Below, one piece after another: positions 35,170 through 46,999 of a stretch of 64,000 bases of DNA; the first letter of the stretch is position 1, and the number at the start of each line of letters is the position of its first letter. The stretch lies in assembly GCA_958496175.1 (NCBI GenBank), contig OY292275.1, forward strand, positions 2,604,001 through 2,668,000. Reading direction: 5' to 3'. This stretch comes from Sisyra terminalis (taxonomy: Eukaryota; Arthropoda; Insecta; Neuroptera; Sisyridae). Below the pieces are notes generated by a model. It saw only the letters and a list, made by a program, of their open reading frames with translations, was not told the DNA's origin and did not search any database. The translations under genes were made by a program, and so were the position numbers.

Positions 35170-38100
35170 CTCAGAAGACGGTTTCATGGTAATAACACAT
35201 AAAAATGAAAAAAAAATCTATTTCAACTATTTTTTTTGGTGAAATTTTCTAGATTTTCGGTGAAGAAGAAGATTTCAAGTTTTATCGAAATTCGGTTGTC
35301 CTATTGCTCAAACTGAAGAGTATATCTTTTTGAAATGGTATAAAATTACAGTCAAATGCTTTATTTGGTTTTTATACGGAAAATATTTTAATATTTTACA
35401 TGATAAATGGTTAAAGATTGAGTACTTTCAAATGGGAAAATAAATTTAAAGATACTCAGAAGATGTTGACGTGCTTTATGTTTCTTGAAGATTGGAAGTT
35501 CCTTCAAGCACTGAAGAAAATGTTAAAGTACTTTCGATTGGTTTTTACTGGAAAATATATTGAATCTCGAGTAAAGTTAAAGTCAAAATAAAAAAAATTC
35601 TTTAATCCATTGATATTGATTCAAAATTCCTTCAAATATTTCAGAAAAGAAAACTTCAATACTATGAACAAATTCTGGCAAAAGAAACTTAACCATTACT
35701 CGAGTTTAACATTCAAAGAAAAATGAAGTAAAACTGACTTTAAACATAAAAAGATATCCTATTTAAAGAATATTCGTCAATGGATCAACTGAAGTACATG
35801 ATTCCATTTCAGAGGATAAGATCTCAAGGAAAACATATCCTATTGGTTGTTGATCTTCAATAAAATCAATACGAGAAGAAAAAAAGGAAGTTAATGTTTT
35901 CGGCAAATAATTTAAGATAAAAACCCAAATTTGGATTTGCAGGTCAATCTTTTCAATGCTTAGGATTTTACGTCCTGGATCCATCACAAACTTCCAAAGT
36001 TTGGATTATAAAATATTAATTAAAATACGAATGTGAATAATTAAACAATTCAATGTTATATTATCTTTTAACAATACTTATGTGTTTTTACAATTATTTT
36101 AGATATTGCCACAATTTTTTTGGAACCAAATCAGCAAAGAAAAGCACTGAGGATGATAAAGAAAAATAACCAAGAAATCTAATTTAAAGGACTTTTTAAT
36201 TAATTTCTTATATTTAATTTTTTGTGTTAAATTAAACATTTTTGTTATTTTATAGGAATCTATGTTAAAGATGCAATTTTCTTGACAAATTATCCCATTG
36301 AATTCAAATGAAATATTTTCTGGCATAAACTTTAAGTTAAGTAATACAATTTAAGTGTAATGTTTGATTGTTATTAATATTTTATTAAGTAATAGGAACG
36401 AAAACTTTTATATCATTTCAATCTTAAATTGAGTCTCTCAAAAGTGGTCAAGAAATACCTTCAGTTTTGAAAAATAAAACATAAATTTTCATTGAATTTT
36501 TGTTTAGGAGATAAAATCGAAAAAAAAAATAAAACATTTATTTAATTGAAATTTACTTGAAAACTTTAATTTCTTATAGATATCCTCAAGAAGATTTCAT
36601 GCTCTATGGATATTTGGTTTTGATCGAAGAAAATCTTCTCTTCTAACAAAACTTTGAAGTTCAACTTCTGCCTTCTGATTTCAATCCATCCAATTAATAT
36701 AAGTTGTAAATTTTAATGTTAAGAAATTATTGTTATAGTATTTAAGTTAAACTTTTTAAAGTTTGTTAATCAAGCTCGGTGAGGTGGTTGGGTGGAAAAT
36801 TTTGGGCTTTAAAGCCCGCAGTAACAGTTTGTATCTGTTACTTTGAACTTAAACTTCAAATATCATTTTTCTATTTCAAATTTTAAGCTTTTTTTATTTT
36901 TATTTGTAAAATCATTTGATTGCTGCTTAAGCTTTCAAGCTTTAGTTTAAGTTTTCAATGACTAAAGTTAAACTTTAATACTAAGCTGAAAGATGAATGA
37001 AATTTTTTTGTAATCTTTGATTCATTATTATTGTATTATGCATTGTGGTTTTCTTAATATATATTTATCCATAGGTTAATATTAAATTCCAAAAAAAAAA
37101 AAAAAAATTTGGTAAGTCTACACTTATATACTGATTGTATTAAAATTACTCATAAAGCTCTTTTTTGCAGCTTCTTCGAAAGCTTCGAAATATTTGACAG
37201 AAAGTATTTTAGAAAAACACCAAAAGATGTCGCTAACACCTGGAAAGAAAACTTTTCGATTTTGTACGGAGATAAAACTTTTTGGAATATCTTAATAGTT
37301 TTAAACGTAAGTTTGCCAAATTAAATCATAATTCGATTGACAAATTTTTAAAATAAGTCATCGTTTATAAAGGAAATCAATTTTATATTGGTTTGTATAT
37401 GAAGAATTTGGTGTTTTTTCTTTTGATTTTTTTGTACCAGATATACGTAAAAATCATTGTTTTTCCATTTTTTTTTAAATTACAAATCCATTGGATTTTA
37501 AAATTGTTACGTTTTACTAACATTTTTTCCTTTATAATCGATATGACTAAAATTAGTTACCTATACTTTTTTGGACTTATATGTACATAAAATTCATATT
37601 TGTGAAGAGCAATGACTTTAGATCCACAAAAAATATTCTTCATAATCTACCAAGGAAATCAATATTATTCTTAAAACAAAAATATAAATCATCACATCAA
37701 TTTTTTGTAATAAAAATCCTAAAATCTTTGCTAGAAAAGAAAAGTGTTGATGTGTATGCAACCAGTCGTACACCAAAGCATAGCTGGTTGCCTACCAATA
37801 TATTACTACACTTAACACATCTGTGATCTTAGCAAGTGTTGCGTACAATAAATTGACTTGAACGATTTATGAATGACCATTTATCATTTCCCCCCTCCCC
37901 CAAATTTAGAAAAAAAACTTTATTAAACTTAAACTTAATTTTAATTCTTATACTTTTGATCCCTATAGGGACTTATACATAGCATAAACTACCTATCTTC
38001 ATAGTTCAAAGACAATACGGGGCCAAGGGCAAATAAAGACCTAAATTTTTATTTTAATTTAAGAAGAATAAAGTTTTTTTATATTTACAAAATTGAAAAG

Positions 38101-39250
38101 AATTTGTTTACATAAAAAATTAATGTGCCAATAATATTTAGTCAATTCATTATTAAAGCCAAGTTGACCCATTTAGACAAAGGTTTTATATTTTATCACT
38201 GCATTCAAAACTTGTGATTTTTTTATTTATCTTATTTATTTTATGGTGTTACTTATATTATTTACTTACAAGAACATTATTGATTCTTTATTTTAATCCA
38301 TAATTAGTCAATTAAAACTATAACAACAATTACGTTTCTGTTAAATTTTCTGGAAAAAATTCAACCATACCAATTCCGGCTGTAAGCTGTAAATGTTGAT
38401 GTTACGACGCAATAATTAAAATTGAATAATTTTCCTTTGTTGTCATTTGTCGCCGTACGTAGTCTAACCTTCTTTACTGAAAAGTAAACATTAAATGTTC
38501 GATATTTTCTTCAATTTCTTTGTCATTCTTTGTCCAGACTTTTGATAGTTTTGTACCCGATTTTGGTTGGACAGGATTATAAAAGAATATCTAAAGAATT
38601 TAAGACAATATTAAAAGTTTTCTGACAAAAATAACTTTAAGGTATGTGGAATATTTATTCGTTCATTGTTGTAGAATTGGTCATAGAAATATATAATTTT
38701 AATTATTTGCATAGTTCGGTGATTCTCCATTTCTTTATTTTTTCGCTTTTTCCACTATTTGTACCAAAAATAAGTTACCAAAAATACGCTTTCTCCTTTT
38801 AGTTAAACCAGTGTTTCCCAATATTTAATATTAGTTCTTGCAATGATCCACGTAAAAAAATTAAGTAGGTAATAACTTTTGGTGGAATTCTTCTTTTTAA
38901 ACTTTCCCACTTTGGTTGTGAAAATGTTGAGGTCCTACGTTAGGTAGCACTGCTCGAAATTCTAAAAAAAACATCATAGATAAGAATTGTTGTTGAAAAA
39001 ATAAAAAAAAAAGATATTTTTATTGCCAAATACTGTAATAAATGTTGTGGAATTTCAGATTTAACTTGTTTCACTTATAACTTGGGTACACAGAAACTTT
39101 TAAAAGTATTATAGGGGTTTTTGATTTAAAATAATGCACTTTTTATGTCCGTAATGTTGAGGTGATAATTGAAATCATAATTTTTGTCGAAGAAATGCAT
39201 AAACAGAACCAAATTTGTCAAAATCTGTGATTTTTAGTTATATATTGCAC
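35170..39250. other. long intergenic region, nothing recognised
   Basis: AT-rich throughout. Around 37745-37855 a somewhat GC-richer phrase (ACCAGTCGTACACC, TAGCTGGTTGCC) resembles the 3' end of an old element. Open frames of 65-81 aa (37109-37826) are hydrophobic or low-complexity and lack recognisable domains. Confidence 0.35.
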
Positions 39251-39254
39251 GAAA

Positions 39255-40535
39255 TTTGACATAAACTCCAGAAGATGAGGTCCATGCCTATCTTCGGGCA
39301 TATTAAAAAACTTTATGGACCTCATATTTGTATTCAATTTCCACGAAAACTTTCTTTTGGGGCTTGTTTTGCAATAACTTTGATCAAAACTCCTGAAGAT
39401 GATGTTCATGCCTATCACCAGGTCCATCTAAGAACTAAACAGATTTCATAGTTATAATAAACGATCCTCAAATCCGTGAAAATCAGATTTTGATATTATT
39501 TTAAAAGATATTTAAAGGAAAAACTCCAGAAGATGTGGTCCATGTCAATCTCCAGGTCCTTTTAAAGAGCATAATGATCTTCATTTTTGTAATCAATGAC
39601 TTCTAACTTTGAGTATGCGTTATAAACTCATTTTGCAATAAATTTGACTAAAGTTCTTGAAGATGAGGTCCACGTCTACCATCAGAAACTTCCCGGAACA
39701 AAACCGGTCTTATATTAGTAGTTAACCATGGTAAAATTCTCGAGTATGTGTTTCGAACATAGTTTGCAAGAAATTTGAAAAAAACTCCAGAAGATGAGGT
39801 CCATGTTTATCCCTAGGTATGTGGATAAATTTACCGAATATTATACATTTGGAACCAGTGACACCTAAACTTTCAAGTACGCGTTTTGGAATCATTTTGT
39901 ACAAGTTTTACCAAAAAAATCCTGGAGATGATGTCCATGTCTGTCACCAGGTACATTTTGGAACTTAACATGTCTCGAATGTGGAATCAGCGATTGTCCA
40001 ATCCCTATGTATGAGTTAAGATCTTAATTTGCTAAGAATTTAAAAAAAAAAACCGTTGGAGATGAGGTCCATTTCTTCCTCCAGGTATGTCGAAAAATTA
40101 ACAAAATCTTATATGAAACCACTGACTTAAGAACTTCCGAATATGCCTTTTGAACTCAATTTGCACAAGTTTTAGACAAAACTCCTGGAGATGATGTCCA
40201 TGTCTGTCACCAGGTACATTTTGGATTTAAAAAGAGCTTATATTTGTAATAGACGATTATCTAATTCCTTAGTATGTTGTTAGACCGTATTTTGCAAAAA
40301 AAATAATATAAAACTTTAGAAGATGAGGTCCTTGTTTTCCTCCAGATATGTCAAAAAATTTACTGAATCTTATATATTTGGAACCAGTGACACCCAAAAC
40401 GCCCGAATATGTGTTTTGGACTCATTTGGTACAATTTTCATAATAAAAACTTTTGGAGATGAGGTCCATGACAATCACCAGGTACATTTAGAAACTAAAC
40501 AGGCCTCATATTTGTGATGCAGAGTTCTCAAATCT
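39255..40535 (+). repeat. tandem array of ten ~133-bp units with alternating subtypes
   Basis: The marker GA(A/G)GATGAGGTCCATG or GATGATGTCCATG recurs ten times, near 39271, 39395, 39530, 39660, 39790, 39925, 40057, 40187, 40320 and 40457. The interval is 122-137 bp. Each is followed by a CACCAGGTACATTT-like or CCAGGTATGTC-like phrase. Around 39790-40390 two subtypes alternate (GATGAGG...AGGTATGT then GATGATG...CACCAGGTACATTT), which suggests a dimeric higher-order repeat of about 265 bp. Short frames across it are by-products of the repeat. Confidence 0.85.
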
Positions 40536-40539
40536 CCGA

Positions 40540-41139
40540 GTACGCGTTTTATTTGACAATTAAACATTTCATTCGTCATCTTGAAGTTATGCACCAGAAA
40601 ATTGCATTTTTTCGCTTTTTCTTTAACGTTATGCACTAAAATCATACGATAGAATGCAAGTAGACAAAAATTCAACTTTCAATTTTATTAATCTGTTCGA
40701 TAATGATCAATAATGAAAAGGGTTAAATTCCAAGTTGGTGTTAAAATTGCAAAGAATTTCCTACCTGCTCTCAACTAATGATATGATAATGATAAATAAC
40801 ATAGTAAAAGCTTTTGAAGGCCAAAATGTGAGATAAAAATAAACTCAAAGGTGTCACTAAGGGATTCGGAAACAGGTGTTAATGTGATTTTAATTAACAA
40901 CAAATAATAAATTCCTCAAACTGGTTCCAAATTCCTTAAACGGCATATTTACTTAAATCTGCCATTCTCTTGTTCGTATTTTGGCCTTCAAGCTTTTATT
41001 ATGTTATTTCATATCATCAGTTGAGATCAAGTAGAACTTTGGAATCCATACTGACAAAAGCCATAACAAAAATGAAATGAACATCAATTTTATCTTTTAT
41101 TAAATGGTTTGTTATTAGCTTTTTTAAAGTAATTATAAT

Positions 41140-41140
<1 letters not shown>
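40540..41140. other. intergenic region, nothing recognised
   Basis: AT-rich, with no features that I can support. Confidence 0.35.

Positions 41141-41177
<37 letters not shown>
41141..41177. repeat. (AT)n microsatellite
   Basis: Uninterrupted TA/AT dinucleotides directly left of the foldback element. They supply many TA target sites. Confidence 0.9.
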
Positions 41178-41179
<2 letters not shown>

Positions 41180-41180
<1 letters not shown>

Positions 41181-42937
41181 GGTGATTTTTTTTTGACTTT
41201 TTTTGGTTCCATCGTGAAATTTTGTTGGAAATCCCAAAAAAAAAAATTCTCTGAAAGTTTGAGCCGTTAATATTAATTTTAAGTCCTCGACCAAGACGAG
41301 TAAAGATTTCCCATTGAAAATACACGGAAACTCTGATTTTTTATTTTTAAATTTCTATATCTCAGCGGCATTTCATGGGATCGCTTTTACCGACGATGGT
41401 TTTTTCTCAGAATTAAACGCTCTACAAAAGTGCCTATTGCGACAAAGTCGTAACTCACACCGGTGAGGTAGTACGGTCCACTGAACCTGATTTCTCCATA
41501 AAATTCGCGTTTTTTTTTTGCATTTATTTCGTAAATAACAAGAGCTACAGGAAAAATTAAAAAATAAAAAACTTGTAGAGAATTTGATTTCCTACAAAAA
41601 AGGTCCTGGAGACCAAATCGCTAAGATCAATATTAAACGACATAGTAAGCCTTGAATTGATTTTTCTGTGCAATTTTTGCCGATCATTGATTTAAACTTA
41701 TAAATTGATATAAAAAAAATATATTGATATAAACATAATATCTCGTTTAATATTGATCTTAGCGATTTGGTCTACAGGACCTTTTTTGTAGGAAATCAAA
41801 TTCTCTACAAGTTTTTATTATTCATATTTTACATGATCGAAAACCATCATTTTATCAATCTTATTGCTTGAAATTTAATAATATATATATAAAGTATATA
41901 TATAATATATTTATTTTTTTGACTTTTTTTGGTTCCATCGTGAAATTTTGTTGGAAATCCCAAAAAAAAAAATTCTCTGAAAGTTTGAGCCGTTAATATT
42001 AATTTTAAGTCCTCGACCAAGACGAGTAAAGATTTCCCATTGAAAATACACGGAAACTCTGATTTTTTATTTTTAAATTTCTATATCTCAGCGGCATTTC
42101 ATGGGATCGCTTTTACCGACGATGGTTTTTTCTCAGAATTAAACGCTCTACAAAAGTGCCTATTGCGACAAAGTCGTAACTCACACCGGTGAGGTAGTAC
42201 GGTCCACTGAACCTGATTTCTCCATAAAATTCGCGTTTTTTTTTTGCATTTATCTCGTAAATAACAAGAGCTACGGAAAAATTATAAATGAAAAACTTGT
42301 AGAGAATTTGATTTCCTACGAAAAAGTTCCCGTAGACTAAATCGCTAAGATCAATAATAAACGAGATATCAAGTTTATATCAATATATTTTTTTATATCA
42401 ATTTATAAGTTTAAATCAATTATCGGCAAAAATTTCACAGAAAAATCAATTCAAGGCTTAATATCTCGTTTAATATTGATCTTCGCGATTTGATCTACAT
42501 GACCTTTTTTGTAGGAAATCAAATTCTCTACAAGTTTTTCATTTATAATTTTTCCGTAGCTCTTGTTATTTACGAGATAAATCCAAAAAAAACGCGAATT
42601 TTATGGAAAAATCAGGTTCAGTGGCCCGTACTACCTCACCGGTGTGAGTTACGACTTTGTCGCAACGGGCACTTTTGTAGAGCGTTTAATTCTGAGAAAA
42701 AAACCATCGTCGGTAAAAGCGATCCCATGAAATGCCGCTGAGATATAGAAATTTAAAAATAAAAAATCAGAGTTTCCGTGGGAAATTTTCAATGGGAAAT
42801 CTTTACACGTCTTGGTCGAGGACTTAAAATTAATATTAAGAGCTCAAACTTTCAGGGAATTTTTTTTTTTTGGTATTTCCAACAAAATTTCACGATGGGA
42901 CAAAAAAAAAAAAGAAAGTCAAAAAAAAAAATCAGCC
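41180..42937. mobile_element. compound foldback element (two copies in tandem) with TA flanks
   Basis: The outer ends are inverted: GGGTGATTTTTTTTTGAC on the left and the reverse complement of GTCAAAAAAAAAAATCAGCC on the right, with TA on both sides. The left arm (about 41190-41560) is repeated directly and almost without change at 41920-42290. A right arm (about 42455-42937) is the reverse complement of it. The first copy has only a truncated right arm (about 41740-41830). Landmark pairs include ACCGGTGAGGTAGTACGG with its complement, and TTAATATTAATTTTAAG. The ORF at 42490-42741 is a by-product. There is no transposase. Confidence 0.75.
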
Positions 42938-42940
42938 TAA

Positions 42941-43566
42941 TCTATACTAATATATAAAATTCTTACGTCTGTCTGTACATTTCGATTTTGAACCCAATTT
43001 TAGGGTAAATATTTGTTTCAAGAGGCCCTTATTCCAAATTTAACATTTTTAAAATTTTTGTCTGTCTGTGTGTCCCGATTTAACTAAAGAACGGAACAAC
43101 CAAATTTAACGAAATTTGGTATTAAGATACAACACAATTTCCCACATACTATAGGCTACTTATCATTCCAAAAAAATATTAAGGGAAGGTATTCCCTAGG
43201 GATGAAAACATAAGTTTTTACTTTAGACAAGTGAGTTATATATCATTGGAAAGATAATTAAAAGTTAGAAAATAATCTGTAAAAATATTTTTAGTTGAAC
43301 TGATAAAAAGCACAGTAAATTCAATTTAAAATTTAAAAAACTGCCTCTTGGAAATATAAACCTTTATATATAATATAGACACTGTGTCTTTTTAGACAAA
43401 TGTGTCCTTTTAAAGTCGACAAAATAGTGTTTTCAGGTATGATTATGTTTTTCGTAAAAGAAATAAGAAAATTAATAATTTTCATATACCACTACAAATA
43501 GCAATTCTAAAAAGAAAATATAATCTACACCTACGTTACGCAGACGAAGTCGCGGGGATCAGCTAG
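42941..43566 (+). mobile_element. complete non-autonomous Helitron
   Basis: It begins TCTATACTAATATATAAA and ends CTAG. The preceding base is A and the following base T, the Helitron A|TC...CTAG|T insertion pattern. A short GC hairpin-like CGCAGACGAAGTCGCG lies about 12 bases before the 3' end, as the family requires. At 626 bp with no Rep/helicase ORF, it needs helper enzymes. Related fragments lie at 45036, 62546 and 62947. It abuts the foldback element's right TA with a single A between. Confidence 0.85.
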
Positions 43567-44399
43567 TTTTTATATAATATTCATCGAGTTGAAAGCTGTG
43601 TATAAATCTACAGTTTAATGCGATTTATCGATGCAATTTACGATGTAAATGTCGGTTTTTAATCGGTGATTTTAATGGTAAAAATCTTAGATTTTTTTCT
43701 TGCAAAACTGCATTTATTCAAACGCATAACTTTTGCACTTACAAGTTATAATTGCTCACCTGTAGATGTTTCCTGTATGAAGAATTTGCTTACATTTACA
43801 TGCCTTTAATTTATTATTATTTTATGAGTAAAATCCAGTTTTTCGTGTACAATTTGTCATTGAAAACTTGCACCCAATTGCATCTAATTAATAATTCATT
43901 CTTTGATGGCAATGCAATCGATTATTTTTCTTTCCATTAAAATTTTCTTCATTATCCTTTAGTATTGCACCGACCACAAATGACTAACGGTATATTTGAA
44001 AAATTATGCAAAAATTATTGTTGTTTGTGAAAATTTTTACAAGGAATTTTGGTTTTTTTTTTATCATTATTGATCGAAATATTTCTTAAGTAGTTATTAA
44101 CATAATTCTTCGGTAAAGGCAATTGCTATCGTTCGTGTGGTGTTGACCGCGTTTTTTTTTTTTTTTTTTTTAATTGTGAAGTACAAAAATATTTTTTGAT
44201 TGTTCCGTTTTATCGTTGTTTATACATTTAATTGCTATTATCATCATGGCTTTATTTTCGTCCGAAACCATAAACATTTTATTGGCAATTGTAAAGGGAA
44301 AGAGTAACGGACGATCTAAACAAAATATTTGTGAAGGACCTTAAGAGTTTTCGGTTGATAAAATTTTTCTTATTTTTTTTTTTTTTTTGGGACACAGTG
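43567..44399. other. upstream region of the first fuseless-like copy
   Basis: AT-rich. A T-run followed by an acceptor-like GGGACACAG ends at 44397, just before the start codon. Part of this region may therefore be a 5' UTR intron. No firm promoter call. Confidence 0.35.
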
Positions 44400-44705
44400 A
44401 TGGAATCAGCCGGTATTCTCGACAATGGTGGCCGTGTTCATGTGGCAATTGTGGCGAAAATCGATCGCGAAAAATGTGCAAAAAAATCACTAAAAGGTGT
44501 TTGGGCTGATTCGACAATTTCGTTGGTGTTAATCGCCCCGTTGGTCGTCGGTTTTTGGTGTGGAACCTGGAACATTTTTGATATGTATCCCACGTTATTC
44601 CCCGGAATTACCACTTATTTTCTCGGTGGATTAATTCAAAGTCTTTTCACCGTAGTGCGCAGCGATTCACTCGACAAAGAACACTCCCCAAAGTGGCTAA
44701 ATTTT
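44400..44705 (+). CDS. fuseless-like multi-pass membrane protein, copy A exon 1
   Basis: The start is the ATG at 44400 (MESAGILDNGGRVHVAIVAK), directly after an acceptor-like ACAG. Two membrane segments are visible (SLVLIAPLVVGFW and ITTYFLGGLIQSLF). Between them is the family's recurring W-x-G-x-W element, here FWCGTWNIFDMY, with Cys in place of the usual Arg. The exon ends NF at 44705 before GTAGGT in phase 0. The matching segment of copy B at 54594-55130 aligns over the whole exon. In Drosophila, Fuseless is a presynaptic multi-pass protein needed for calcium-channel placement at the neuromuscular junction. Whether this diverged copy keeps that role is unknown. An intact frame over both exons argues for function. 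Confidence 0.75.
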
Positions 44706-44768
44706 GTAGGTACCATACAGAAAATTTTTATGGGATTAAAAAAAATTAACAAACTTTTTTTTTCGTAG
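44706..44768 (+). other. intron of fuseless-like copy A (63 nt)
   Basis: GTAGGT to TTTTTTTTCGTAG. Removing it joins NF to IYKRLYTYVFG, aligning with the uninterrupted MFVSRLYTAVFG of copy B, which lacks this intron. Confidence 0.75.
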
Positions 44769-45026
44769 ATCTACAAAAGATTGTACACATACGTGTTTGG
44801 TGTACTTTGTGTGATGTTTTGGCGCGGATGTTGGATTATTTTTGATGATTACAATGTGAAATTCAGTGCCAATTTTAGCCATCCCCTTCGGTACACTGGC
44901 ATTGTAACGGGATTTTGTTTGGCAATGCTTTTTTTAACGAAAAGCACCCGGAATTTGATCGCCTCACCGTTTGTTATTGCTGTCGATAAAAGCGATTCGA
45001 CGTTTACTTATCCGACACGATTTCAA
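44769..45026 (+). CDS. fuseless-like multi-pass membrane protein, copy A exon 2
   Basis: Translation IYKRLYTYVFGVLCVM, then FWRGCWIIFDDY, then RYTGIVTGFCLAMLFL, and SPFVIAVDKSDSTFTYPTRF. It contains the second W-R-G-x-W element and two further membrane segments, giving four in the N-terminal half. The exon ends CAA|GTAAGA in phase 0, the same place where copy B ends (RIP|GTAAGG). No downstream exon homologous to the second half of Fuseless was found before copy B starts at 54594. Either the gene is truncated, or it splices to the shared exon at 62002. A Helitron fragment begins ten bases after the exon. Confidence 0.75.
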
Positions 45027-45035
45027 GTAAGATTA

Positions 45036-45375
45036 TCTATACCAATATCTGTACATTTACATTTTTATGTAAATTTTTAAAAAAATTTTTCTCTGTCTGT
45101 ATGTCTCTTTATAGTTTACGAATGAACCTACCAAATTTCATTGAAATTTGGTAGTAAGAGACAAAACAATTCCTCACGTGCTATAGGCTATACAAAATTT
45201 CTGAAAAATAATAAGGGAAGGTGTCTTACGTTAAAACTAAGGGATGAATTTTTTTTCCCTATTTATAAGTGTATGATATATCATTGGAAAGGTCTTTAAA
45301 AATTATAAAAAAAAGTTTCATTACACTTTTTCGATTGAACTTAAAACAAGGGCAGTAACTTCTTTTTAAAGTACA
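45036..45375 (+). mobile_element. Helitron fragment
   Basis: Starts A|TCTATACCAATATCTGT and carries CTGTCTGTATGTCTC, GAAATTTGGTA and TGCTATAGGCTA phrases matching the full copy at 42941-43566. The 3' CTAG end is not found. It sits ten bases downstream of the copy A exon 2 donor. Confidence 0.6.
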
Positions 45376-45419
45376 AAAATTACAAGGAAAAAAAAAATTT
45401 CCACTATTTTTTTTTTTTT

Positions 45420-46080
45420 TTTTTTTGATGTTATCTAGTAGGCCGTGGTCAAATCTACAAGTTTAGTCTCTTGAATTTTTTTTATACAACTAAAAGTTTG
45501 TCTAAAAATCAAACCTACAATATAAAACCATCATAATAACAGAGTTTAAGACCTAAAATAGTCTTAGTAGGCCATGATTGGGTTTTTCTCATATATACTT
45601 CTATTGAAATTTGAATTCTTTTGTTTTTACTGAAATACTCTAAAGTTTAACGTTATTGGCAAGTAGATAGCATCGAAAAATCTACGGTTTTGATTATCTA
45701 CTAGTGAATTTATCGTCCGTCCAATAGTTTACCCGAAAATTTTAATTAAAAAAAATCCAAGTAGGCCATGATTTTGGCCTTATTTTTTTTGTTGAAATTT
45801 TCACTTATTGTTTACACTTACGTAATGCCAATGGTATCAACAAATGGATTTACAATTTATATTTCCAAATTATCAAATTTTCGCCCAAAAAACTAAAATT
45901 TTAATAATGTTATCAAGTCATCCATGGAAAAATTTACAATTTTTGTTTCTAGCATTATTTTTTTTTTTTTTGTTGAATCAAGTCATGGCCAACTCTTATT
46001 CTTCAAAGCTAAACATAAGACGATCATGATAACAGAATATAAGACCTAAGAAAATCTTAGCAAGCCATGATTGGATTTTT
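45420..46080 (+). repeat. diverged repeats, copy 1
   Basis: The segment with CAAATTATCAAATTTTCG, AATGTTATCAAGTCA and AAGTCATGGCCAACT (about 45790-46015) recurs at 46800-46990. Internal phrases (AGTAGGCCATGATT, GACCTAAAATAGTCTTAG) also repeat every few hundred bases. The ORF at 45844 lies in it and is not conserved in the second copy. Confidence 0.55.
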
Positions 46081-46196
46081 GTTATTATCTACTAGTAGAT
46101 GATAAAATTCAGATCTCAGCTTTTATATTTTTTAAATAAGAAGAAAATTCAGGTTATTTAAGATCTTTTTGTTTTTAATTTAATATTTTTATTATT

Positions 46197-46245
46197 CAAT
46201 TAGCTACGTTTCGTTACTAATCGTAACTTCCTCAGGCTTCTTGAT
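46197..46245 (-). ncRNA. hammerhead ribozyme-like motif (Penelope-type)
   Basis: On the minus strand, stem I strand UCAAGAAGC is followed by CUGAGGA and the hairpin GUUAC-GAUUA-GUAAC. GAAACGUA comes next, then the second stem I strand GCUAAUUGA. Stem I pairs GCU/AGC and UUGA/UCAA around an internal loop. Stem III is only AC/GU, so a dimer would be needed for good activity. All core positions (CUGANGA, GAA, A-U, H) are present. Confidence 0.6.
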
Positions 46246-46306
46246 TCACGAAAATAAAATATTTTTAATTAAATTAAATAAATTAAAAATATTTTATTTT
46301 TGTGAA

Positions 46307-46355
46307 TCAAGAAGCCTGAGGAAGTTACGATTAGTAACGAAAGGTAGCTAATTGA
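46307..46355 (+). ncRNA. hammerhead ribozyme-like motif, degenerate partner arm
   Basis: Same motif in the opposite arm: CUGAGGA, hairpin GUUAC/GUAAC, then GAAAGGUAG in place of GAAACGUAG. This spoils the short stem III. Probably inactive. Confidence 0.45.
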
Positions 46356-46799
46356 ATAATAAAAATATTAAATTAAAAACAAAAAGATCTTAAATAACCT
46401 GAATTTTCTTCTTATTTAAAAAAAGTTATTATCTACCTCTATTGACATAATATTATTATTAGTTCTTTTGTTTTTTTCAACTTTTCATTTTTTGGTTAGA
46501 TGTTGGAAAAAAATATTTTTTTTTTGTCACCAAATTTTCATGTTTTCACCGAAAATCTCTAAAGTTTAATAGTGTTATCAGGTAGACCTTCCAAAAATCT
46601 ACGATTTTGATTTCTAGCAAAATTTTCGTTCGTCCAATAGTTTACTCGAAAATTGCGATCAACAGAAATGAAACCATTTTTAAATTTTACTTGAAAAAAA
46701 AAGCTAAGTAAGCCATGATTTTGGTCATAGCTTATGTAATCTTATTATTTATAACTTTTGGTACTAGTTCTTTTGTTTTTTAAAAAATTTTACTATTAT

Positions 46800-46995
46800 T
46801 TACACTTGCGTAGGCAATGTAAACAATATAAACAAAAGAATTTACAAATTTGTTTTCCAAATTATCAAATTTTCGGCAAAAAAATCATAAAATTTTATTG
46901 ATGTTATCAAGCCAACTATGAAAAACTTACAATTTTTGTTTCTAGTAATTTTTTTGTTGTTGTAACAAGTCATGGCCAACTTTTATTCTTCAAAG
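46800..46995 (+). repeat. diverged repeat, copy 2 of the 45.8-kb segment
   Basis: Matches 45790-46015 (ATTATCAAATTTTCGGCAAAA, TTACAATTTTTGTTTCTAG, AAGTCATGGCCAACT). Confidence 0.55.
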
Positions 46996-46999
46996 CTCT

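Larger units (their letters stand above)
46093..46424. mobile_element. Penelope-like palindromic fragment with 12-bp flanking repeat
   Basis: Arms of about 130 bp (46134-46260 and 46268-46418) are reverse complements, each containing a hammerhead-like core. GTTATTATCTAC occurs on both sides (46081-46092 and 46425-46436), suggesting a target-site duplication. The right end is an A-run. The left start, TAGATGATAAAATTCAGATC, is shared with a second copy at 47575, which defines the element end. Inverted terminal fragments are a known outcome of Penelope-like retroelement insertion. No reverse transcriptase is present. Confidence 0.65.

Noticed and set aside
39255..40535. CRISPR-like regular spacing
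   Set aside because: Units are ~133 bp, similar throughout and without unique spacers; eukaryotic context.
39218..40675. Series of 60-69 aa ORFs on both strands
   Set aside because: By-products of the 133-bp tandem repeat and its flank.
42490..42741. 83-aa ORF
   Set aside because: Produced by the right arm of the foldback element; the same sequence in inverted orientation is not open.
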